Source: DASQDT01 sp036380435 (GTDB lineage Bacteria; Acidobacteriota; Blastocatellia; Pyrinomonadales; Pyrinomonadaceae). From it: a stretch of DNA of 11,847 nt. Position numbers and translations under genes: made by a program. Shown here piece after piece: positions 7,905 through 11,847 of the stretch. Under the pieces are notes generated by a model. It made no database searches, was not told the origin of the DNA, and was given only the letters and a program-made list of their open reading frames with translations. Position 1 is the stretch's first letter. Each line of letters starts with the position of its first letter. Location of the stretch: positions 1-11,847 of the forward strand of contig DASVES010000531.1 in assembly GCA_036380435.1 (NCBI GenBank), written 5' to 3'.

Positions 7905-8504
7905 TCAGCGCGCGCGGTGGTATCCCTTGATGAGTCGCAGCAGCAACAGGGACGCGCCCGCGAAGAGGAGACAATAGAGGGCGGCCACGGGCGGCGGGCC
8001 GGCGACGAGCCGGCCGCCGAGCGCGCGCAGGATGACGACGACGGCCGCAACGGCGTCGAGGAGCGCGCCCCCGAGCATCCCGGCCACGCCGGCCGCCGTG
8101 CGCGCGACGGCCGCGGCGGGGCCGAGCACCGAGTCGCCGGCGGAGGCGCCGAGCAGCAGGGCCGTCAGCGCGGCCAGCGCGAGCGAGAGCTTGACGGAGA
8201 AGGCGCGCTCCGCACGGGAGCGGACGCCGCACATGTCCGTGCGCGCGTGGGCCGCGACGACGCGGGCGAAGTCCGCGGGCAGCTCGACGGGTCGCTCGGC
8301 GTCGCCCGCGTGCGCGCCGAAGGCGTTGTCGAGCAGACACAAAAGCCGGCGCTGCTCGCGGAGCGCGCCGGCACACGACTGACATTCTTTGACGTGCGAC
8401 TCGAAGAGGGCGGCCGGCGGCGCGTCCATCTCGCCGTCCAGATAGGCGGCGACGGATTCGACGCGCGGGCAGTTGGCCGCAACCTTCGGGTTCACGTCAG
8501 ACAC
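7905..8504 (-). CDS. Zinc-finger (zf-HC2) membrane anti-sigma factor
   Basis: About 199 residues. The N-terminal domain matches the zinc-binding anti-sigma (ZAS) fold: Cys12, then YLDGEMD, then His37-x3-Cys41-x2-Cys44. This domain sequesters the cognate ECF sigma factor. The C-terminal half holds about three hydrophobic segments (FSVKLSLALAALTALLLG; an Ala/Val-rich one; ALYCLLFAGASLLLLRLI), so it is membrane-bound and could transmit an envelope signal. The start is uncertain: GTG codons occur at 8522, 8504 and 8495. The GTG at 8522 abuts the sigma TAA stop with no ribosome-binding site of its own. AGGAAGG lies 8 nt before 8504, and AGGAG 8 nt before 8495. All three leave the ZAS domain intact. 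The gene follows the sigma gene almost directly, as expected for translationally coupled partners. Confidence 0.85.
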   Translation of the reverse strand: MSDVNPKVAANCPRVESVAAYLDGEMDAPPAALFESHVKECQSCAGALREQRRLLCLLDNAFGAHAGDAERPVELPADFARVVAAHARTDMCGVRSRAERAFSVKLSLALAALTALLLGASAGDSVLGPAAAVARTAAGVAGMLGGALLDAVAAVVVILRALGGRLVAGPPPVAALYCLLFAGASLLLLRLIKGYHRAR

Positions 8505-8522
8505 TCCTCTTCCCTTCCTCAC

Positions 8523-9140
8523 TTACACGCTCGTGATGCCTCGCCTCGACAACTCCTCGCGCATCGCCTCGCGCGCGCGGAAGATGCGGTTCTTGACCGT
8601 GCCAAGGGGGAGTCCCGTCACCTCGGCAATCTCGTCGTAGCTGAAGTCGAGCGCGTGGCGGAGCGTGATCAGCTCGCGGTAGGCGGGCGGCAGGTTCTGC
8701 ACCACGCCCTCGATCTCCGCGCGCCGCTCGGAGCGCTCGCTCATCTGCTCCGGCGTCGGGGCCGAAGAGGCCAGCGGCTTCTCGTAGCTCGTCCCGTCTT
8801 CGCCGCTGCGCTCGAGGTCTTCAAAGCGCATGTTGTGGCGGCGCAGGTGGTCGATAGCCGAGTTGTGGGCGATGCGGTAAATCCAGGTCGAGAACTTGTA
8901 CTCGGCGCGGTAGCGCGCGAGCGAGTTGTAGACCTTGATGAACACTTCCTGCGTCAGGTCGAGCGCCGAGTCGTAGTCGCCAACCATGCGATAGACGTAG
9001 GCGGCGATGGGGCGCTGATAGCGACGCACCAGTTCCTCGAAGCTCTCCTCGCGGCCCGCGATGGCGCGCACTACGAGGTCGCTGTCGGCAGTGGCAGAGG
9101 GGTTAAAGCCCGCGGTGGCGGCGGCCGTATTCATACGCAT
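8523..9140 (-). CDS. ECF-family RNA polymerase sigma factor (RpoE/SigW-like)
   Basis: A 205-residue alternative sigma factor that redirects RNA polymerase to envelope or stress promoters. Region 2 spans about 33-102 (FEELVRRYQRPIAAYVYRMV, DLTQEVFIKVY, and the promoter-melting FSTWIYRIAHNSAIDHLRR). Region 4 spans about 143-198, with the helix-turn-helix EIAEVTGLPLGTVKNRIFRAR at about 170-190. Region 3 is absent, as is normal for ECF sigmas. Two start codons are possible: ATG at 9140 and, in frame, ATG at 9134. Neither has a Shine-Dalgarno sequence. The ECF-type promoter just upstream would start the mRNA at or within a few bases of the first ATG. The anti-sigma gene follows on the same strand, so activity is probably held in check until a signal releases it. 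The exact ECF subgroup and regulon cannot be named from this window. Confidence 0.93.
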   Translation of the reverse strand: MRMNTAAATAGFNPSATADSDLVVRAIAGREESFEELVRRYQRPIAAYVYRMVGDYDSALDLTQEVFIKVYNSLARYRAEYKFSTWIYRIAHNSAIDHLRRHNMRFEDLERSGEDGTSYEKPLASSAPTPEQMSERSERRAEIEGVVQNLPPAYRELITLRHALDFSYDEIAEVTGLPLGTVKNRIFRAREAMREELSRRGITSV

Positions 9141-9150
9141 GATACAAAGC

Positions 9151-9179
9151 GTTTACGCGCGGGCGGGAGTGAAAGTTTC
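9151..9179 (-). promoter_or_regulatory. ECF-type promoter of the sigma gene, probably autoregulated
   Basis: On the minus strand GAAACTT (9179 to 9173) is followed after 15 nt by CGTAAAC (9157 to 9151). The AAC-containing -35 and CGT-type -10 match the general form of ECF-sigma promoters, with a permitted spacer. A second GAAACTT lies exactly 21 nt further upstream (9200 to 9194). Initiation 6-8 nt past the -10 would fall at about 9141-9144, next to the ATG at 9140. Autoregulation is inferred from family habit. Confidence 0.6.
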
Positions 9180-9202
9180 AAGGCTACTTCCGCAAGTTTC
9201 GC

Positions 9203-9228
9203 TTGATTTCCGCAGGCCCGTTTAACTA
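9203..9228 (+). promoter_or_regulatory. Weak candidate promoter of the toxin-antitoxin pair
   Basis: TTGATT (9203-9208) and TAACTA (9223-9228) lie upstream of the DUF433 ATG at 9239. The 14-nt spacer is short for a housekeeping promoter, so this is only a candidate. If used, the transcript would begin within a few bases of the ATG. The region between the two divergent genes (9141-9238) is just 98 bp and must hold both promoters. Confidence 0.25.
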
Positions 9229-9238
9229 CCATCGGCCC

Positions 9239-9454
9239 ATGAAGGATAAGTCAATCATCACCTCGTCGGCCGACGTGATGGGCGGAGCCCCGGTCTTCAC
9301 AGGGACGCGGGTTCCCGTCCAGACCCTCCTCGATTACCTCAAGGGCGGAGAGTCCATCGACGACTTTCTGGAGGGGTTCCCCACCGTCGCAAGGGAGCAG
9401 GTCATCGCGCTCCTCGAAGAGGCCGAAGAGCAGATCATCAAGCTGGTAGCTTGA
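9239..9454 (+). CDS. DUF433 antitoxin-like protein
   Basis: A 71-residue protein matching the DUF433 (COG2442) pattern: the start IITSSADVMGGAPVFTGTRV is diagnostic, followed by VQTLLDYLKGGESIDDFLEGFPTV and a helix beginning AREQVIALLEE. The fold is a small helix-turn-helix-like domain, and members are usually encoded with a DUF5615 PIN-like partner as putative antitoxin and autorepressor. I chose ATG 9239 because the family starts there; the frame extends to a TTG at 9203, but the extra residues are not family-like. There is no Shine-Dalgarno sequence, so translation may be leaderless. It is divergent from the sigma gene, with 98 bp between them. Confidence 0.88.
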   Translation: MKDKSIITSSADVMGGAPVFTGTRVPVQTLLDYLKGGESIDDFLEGFPTVAREQVIALLEEAEEQIIKLVA

Positions 9455-9774
9455 GCGTGAAGATTCTCCTGGATGAATGCATCGACCGCCGCCTCGCCCG
9501 AGAGCTGGGCGGGCACGAGGTCAAGACCGTCCCGCAGATGGGGTGGGCGGCGAAAAAGAATGGTGAACTCCTCATGCTCGCTCGGCAACAGTTTGAAGTC
9601 TTCATCACTGTTGACCGCAATCTGGCCTTCCAACAAAGCCTTCCTGATTTCGACATCGCCGTTTTGATCTTGCGCGCGTCGTCTAACCGACTCGCCGAAC
9701 TGAAGCTTCTCGCGCCAAAAATACTTGCCATCCTCCCCATACTAACCAAAGGCAAGGCCGAGTCTGTGAGCTAA
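9451..9774 (+). CDS. DUF5615 PIN-like toxin candidate
   Basis: A 107-residue protein of the DUF5615 (COG4634) PIN-like family, the expected partner of DUF433. Visible motifs are KILLDECIDRRLARELGGHEV with acidic Asp8 and Glu9, then GELLMLARQ with Glu39, then FITVDRNL with Asp55. These acidic residues would form the metal site of a PIN-type RNase; catalytic activity is inferred from the fold and has rarely been shown for this family. The TTG start at 9451 overlaps the DUF433 TGA stop by four bases (TTGA), suggesting translational coupling. A GTG at 9457 would begin exactly at the family start MKILLDE and is a real alternative. By eye, base composition is less GC-rich than in flanking genes, consistent with acquisition by transfer. 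It converges with the pilM-like gene, 10 nt away. Confidence 0.87.
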   Translation: MSVKILLDECIDRRLARELGGHEVKTVPQMGWAAKKNGELLMLARQQFEVFITVDRNLAFQQSLPDFDIAVLILRASSNRLAELKLLAPKILAILPILTKGKAESVS

Positions 9775-9788
9775 TAACTTAAGCTCAC
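9766..9788. terminator. Small hairpin shared by two convergent gene ends
   Basis: GTGAGCT (9766-9772) and AGCTCAC (9782-9788) form a 7-bp stem with a 9-nt AT-rich loop. The hairpin contains the stop codons of both the DUF5615 gene and the pilM-like gene. The position suits a bidirectional terminator, but no T-run follows on either strand. Confidence 0.3.
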
Positions 9789-10786
9789 GCCCACGCCAGC
9801 GCCGCGAGGCCGGCCGGGGCGGCGATGAGGTTGAAGTCGAGCTGGCCCGAGGGGAAGGAGAGGCGGAGGTCGCCGGGGCCGAGGGCGCGCGGCGGGACGC
9901 TCAGGGTCTCGCGGACGATGGCGCCCGCCTCGGCGGCGTCGAGTCCCGTGCCGGCGACGAGCATGGTCTCGATGGTCTCGTCGGGCGCGGCGGCCGGGGC
10001 GGCCGATGCCACGGCGTTGGCGGCTTCCGGTTCGCCGGGGGGCGGCGCGTTGCGGTCGCGATAGAAGAGGACGAAACGGTAGAGTTCGTCGGCGCGGTCT
10101 TCGGGGTCGCAGATGACGCTCCGCAGCAGCATGGGCTGGCCCGCGCGGAAGACGCCGGCCGTGAACCCCTCGCGGTGCGAGCTGACGAGTAGAGAGTCGC
10201 CCGCGGCGGCAGCCCCGCCGCGACGCATCAGCCACCACGCCTCGCCGGCGTGGCGCGGCAGCATCAGCCCCGTCTGCCAGCCGAGCGCCTCGAAGACGCG
10301 TTCATATTCGGACAGCACCGACAGCCGCACGGCCGTGAGCAGGTAGCGGTCGCGCCCCTGCGAGTCGGGCCGCAGGCGCTCGCGCCCCACGCGCAGTTCG
10401 TCGAGAGAGGCGCCGACGGTGCGCTCGGTCTTCCAGCGCAGCATCTCTTCGCGCTCGCCGCGCGAGGAGGGCGTGCCCTCCAGCGTCAGGATCGACGTGC
10501 GCGCCGCGGCCTCGGGGAGCGCCACGGACCAGCGGCGGCGCTTCAACAAACCGACGTTCGTCACCAGCTCGGCCAGCGCGTCGGCCAGCTCCGCGGTGTC
10601 CGAGATGTTCTGCTCGTCGAAGCTCGGACGCACGAGGCCCTCGCGCAACGCGGCGTAGGCGGCCTTGCGGACGTTGAACACGTCGCCGCGCCGGTGGTCG
10701 AGCGAGACGACGCACGCGCCCTCGCCCGACAGGCCGATAGCCTCGGAGGGCAGTCGCGGCTCGAACAGTTTTCTGAGTGTGCTCAT
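9785..10786 (-). CDS. PilM-like pilus/secretion assembly protein (divergent)
   Basis: A 333-residue protein with the outline of the PilM/GspL cytoplasmic actin-like fold, which links pilus or type II secretion inner-membrane parts to the ATPase. Supporting segments are LPSEAIGLSGEG at the N-terminus, WSVALPEAAARTSILTLEG (about 86-104) followed by an EEMLRWKTER helix, YLLTAVRLSVLSEYERVFEALGW (about 148-170), ICDPEDRADELYRFVLFYRDR (about 225-245), MLVAGTGLD (about 275-283) and a closing PAGLAALAWA that resembles the usual AxGLALR end. The first phosphate motif (DIG) is replaced by LSG, and an Ala/Pro-rich insert lies at about 247-268, so nucleotide binding is doubtful. The ATG start has no visible ribosome-binding site and is preceded by the heptad-repeat region. 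The pilin genes lie upstream on the same strand. No pilN or pilO follows. Confidence 0.65.
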   Translation of the reverse strand: MSTLRKLFEPRLPSEAIGLSGEGACVVSLDHRRGDVFNVRKAAYAALREGLVRPSFDEQNISDTAELADALAELVTNVGLLKRRRWSVALPEAAARTSILTLEGTPSSRGEREEMLRWKTERTVGASLDELRVGRERLRPDSQGRDRYLLTAVRLSVLSEYERVFEALGWQTGLMLPRHAGEAWWLMRRGGAAAAGDSLLVSSHREGFTAGVFRAGQPMLLRSVICDPEDRADELYRFVLFYRDRNAPPPGEPEAANAVASAAPAAAPDETIETMLVAGTGLDAAEAGAIVRETLSVPPRALGPGDLRLSFPSGQLDFNLIAAPAGLAALAWA

Positions 10787-10790
10787 GAAG

Positions 10791-10958
10791 AAGCTGTTAG
10801 CTATAAGCTGTTAGCCTTTAGCTAGCAGCTTTTGTCAGTGGGCAGTGGTTAGTTGTTTGTGTGTGGCAACTGGATGCTGACATTAATAAGGCCCAAGCGG
10901 GGCGACGGAAACAACGAGCGACTGACCACGGACAGCTTTTAGCTAATTGCTAACAGCT
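10791..10958. repeat. Inverted period-7 (heptad) repeat filling the pilin-pilM gap
   Basis: The left arm (10791 to about 10860) steps in units of 7: AAGCTGT, TAGCTAT, AAGCTGT, TAGCCTT, TAGCTAG, CAGCTTT; it then drifts to CAGTGGG/CAGTGGT-type units. The right arm (10931-10957) reads GACAGCT, TTTAGCT, AATTGCT, AACAGCT. The right arm is the imperfect reverse complement of left-arm positions 10805-10841, with shared AGCTGTTAGC and TTAGCTA. The central 60-70 bp shows no repeats that I can see and no ORF. The element occupies nearly the whole intergenic gap, from 3 nt before the pilin stop codon to 5 nt before the pilM-like ATG. Confidence 0.8.
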
Positions 10959-10960
10959 CC

Positions 10961-11464
10961 TCACCACTTGTCGCAGTTGTTGTAGGAGACGCCCTGAGTA
11001 TCGTTGTCGCCGGAGGAGCTACAGACGTTGACGAGGCCCTGCCCGCCTTCGCCGAGGTTGGGGTCGTCGCCCATCACCCAGTTCCAGTCGTCGCCTTCCG
11101 TCTCCGTCATCGGATCGTCGGGGATGGAGTGGAGGTAGCCGGCCGTCACAAGGTCTTGCCCGCCGGAGGGCAGCTTGCCCTTATCGGCCGCGTACTGGTC
11201 GATCATCTTACGCATCTGCTGCAAGTTCTCGCGCAGCACCGCCTCCTTCGCCGCCTGCACCGTCCGGTTGTAGAGCGGCATCACGATGAGCGCCAGGATG
11301 ATGATGACCGAGATGACGATCATCAACTCCAGCAGAGTGAAGCCGCGACCGGCGCGGCGGGGAAGGGGTAAGGGGATAGGGGTAAGGGCGGAGCGGCGGT
11401 CGCGTTCGAGCGGCCCCCTTCCCCCTTCCCCTTTAACCTTTAACCTTTTGCCTTTACCAGTCAC
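10961..11464 (-). CDS. GspG-type prepilin with an unusually long, repeat-encoded leader
   Basis: A 167-residue type IV pilin or type II pseudopilin. The prepilin peptidase site is GRG followed by FTLLELMIVISVIIILALIV: cleavage after Gly41, mature Phe+1, Glu+5 at residue 46, and a hydrophobic N-terminal helix. The C-terminal globular domain carries YAADKGKLPSGGQDLVTAGYL, IPDDPMTE and a Cys-containing end NNCDKW, typical of short GspG-like pilins. The leader is 41 residues, whereas this family usually has about 5-20; it is Arg/Lys/Gly/Pro-rich and encoded by heptad repeats. The GTG at 11464 is the only start codon in frame before the cleavage site, and GGGGAG lies 7 nt upstream, so the long leader seems real. 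It overlaps the upstream pilin gene by 11 nt, implying coupling. Confidence 0.85.
   Translation of the reverse strand: MTGKGKRLKVKGEGGRGPLERDRRSALTPIPLPLPRRAGRGFTLLELMIVISVIIILALIVMPLYNRTVQAAKEAVLRENLQQMRKMIDQYAADKGKLPSGGQDLVTAGYLHSIPDDPMTETEGDDWNWVMGDDPNLGEGGQGLVNVCSSSGDNDTQGVSYNNCDKW
11357..11460. repeat. Inverted heptad repeat inside the prepilin leader
   Basis: The plus-strand left arm, 11359-11392, has the units GGGGTAA, GGGGATA, GGGGTAA and GGGCGGA after a partial GGGGAA. The right arm, 11412-11460, has GGCCCCC, TTCCCCC, TTCCCCT, TTAACCT (twice), TTTGCCT and TTACCAG. The arms are G-rich and C-rich respectively on the same strand and so partly self-complementary, with a centre of about 20 bp. 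The repeat starts in the final TGG-TAA of the upstream pilin and ends six codons before Phe+1 of the next one. Hairpin formation in the mRNA is possible. Confidence 0.8.
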
Positions 11465-11847
11465 TGTACTTCTCCCCGTTCAGGGCCGTGCCATCGGACT
11501 TGGAGTAAACGTCGAAGACGTTGATGCCGTCCCAGCTCGATGAGTCGCCCTCGTCGTAGCAGGAGCGCGTGCCCCATTCGGCCTCGCCCGAGGATTCGTC
11601 TTCGTCCGTCATCGGGTCGTCGGGGATGCGCCGCAGATAAATTTTCTTGCGGAGCGAGAGCTGCGTGCCGCCCGACTCAATCGGCCGGTTGATGTCGGGG
11701 CTGGAACCCTGAAGGTTGAGGCGCGGGACGACGTTGACGCCCTCGACCAGAATTTTGAGCGTCGGCGGGTAGTGGTCGAGGTTGCTGGTGTCGAAGATCG
11801 TGCGGTCGCTGATGGCCACCTTGCTGCGGGGGTCAAGGTAGAGCTGC
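11454..11847 (-). CDS. GspG-like pilin or pseudopilin, 5' end outside the window
   Basis: The frame is open to the window edge, beginning QLYLDPRSKVAISD, so this is the C-terminal 130 or so residues of a longer gene. The globular part contains YPPTLKILVEGV, KIYLRRIPDDPMT, WGTRSCYDEGDSSSWDGINV and the end VYSKSDGTALNGEKYSDW. These closely follow the GspG-like pilin pattern (LxVLVEGV, IPxDPMT, WGxRS, VYSxSxGxALxGxxYxDW). The GTG at 11819 is not taken as the start because family-like sequence continues upstream of it and the hydrophobic N-terminal helix is missing. It differs from the next pilin in size and sequence, so the two are paralogues with distinct roles, such as major and minor subunits. 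Confidence 0.85.
   Translation of the reverse strand, partial: QLYLDPRSKVAISDRTIFDTSNLDHYPPTLKILVEGVNVVPRLNLQGSSPDINRPIESGGTQLSLRKKIYLRRIPDDPMTDEDESSGEAEWGTRSCYDEGDSSSWDGINVFDVYSKSDGTALNGEKYSDW
11472..11477 (-). promoter_or_regulatory. Ribosome-binding site deciding the long-leader pilin start
   Basis: GGGGAG on the minus strand lies 7 nt before the GTG at 11464, within the last codons of the upstream pilin gene. It is a strong Shine-Dalgarno match and favours translation from that GTG, thereby including the repeat-encoded leader. Confidence 0.7.

Noticed and set aside
7873..8385. N-terminal extension of the beta-helix membrane-protein frame
   Set aside because: The frame is open but overlaps the anti-sigma gene out of frame and encodes Arg/Ala/Pro-rich nonsense; the signal peptide only makes sense with the start at 7872.
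7872..9206. A 444-codon plus-strand open frame opposite the sigma and anti-sigma genes
   Set aside because: It lies opposite three recognisable genes and shows no protein-like motifs.
11819..11819. GTG as the start of the last pilin gene
   Set aside because: Pilin-like sequence continues upstream to the window edge and the essential N-terminal helix would be missing, so the gene is cut by the window.

Overview
The window is GC-rich, and every full-length cellular gene except one small two-gene cassette lies on the minus strand. The gene families are an Oar-like TonB-dependent outer-membrane receptor with an N-terminal carboxypeptidase-regulatory fold, a DUF5666 protein, a SurA-like/DsbA-like fusion, an ECF sigma/anti-sigma pair beside a bactofilin-like membrane protein, and tandem GspG-type pilins with the IPDDPMT signature. 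Together they suggest a Gram-negative soil-type bacterium, most likely Acidobacteriota and perhaps Blastocatellia. This assignment is inferred from gene content and was not tested by any search.

Layout, in window coordinates. At 1-42 there is a strong intrinsic terminator for the minus-strand receptor gene (99-3137). A 26-bp perfect inverted repeat (3193-3279) separates the receptor from the upstream DUF5666 gene (3291-4532). A gene-free stretch (4533-4992) holds the DUF5666 leader and a second intrinsic terminator (4859-4892). That terminator ends the transcript of a secreted protein made of two SurA-like repeats and a CPSC thioredoxin domain (4993-6600). Next comes a three-gene set read leftward: ECF sigma factor (8523-9140), zinc-finger anti-sigma factor (7905-8504) and a beta-helix membrane protein (6832-7872). 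The sigma gene has an ECF-type promoter placed so that its mRNA would be leaderless or nearly so.

Divergent from the sigma gene is the only plus-strand unit, a DUF433/DUF5615 toxin-antitoxin-like pair (9239-9774). It converges tail to tail with a PilM-like gene (9785-10786). Upstream of PilM on the same strand are two GspG-like pilins (10961-11464 and 11454 to the window edge).

The most unusual features are two degenerate period-7 repeat loci in the pilin operon, each built as two converging arms. One fills the gap between the pilin and pilM genes. The other has been translated: it supplies nearly the whole 41-residue leader of a prepilin. The remainder is gene-wise ordinary: envelope biogenesis, envelope stress signalling and pilus/secretion functions.
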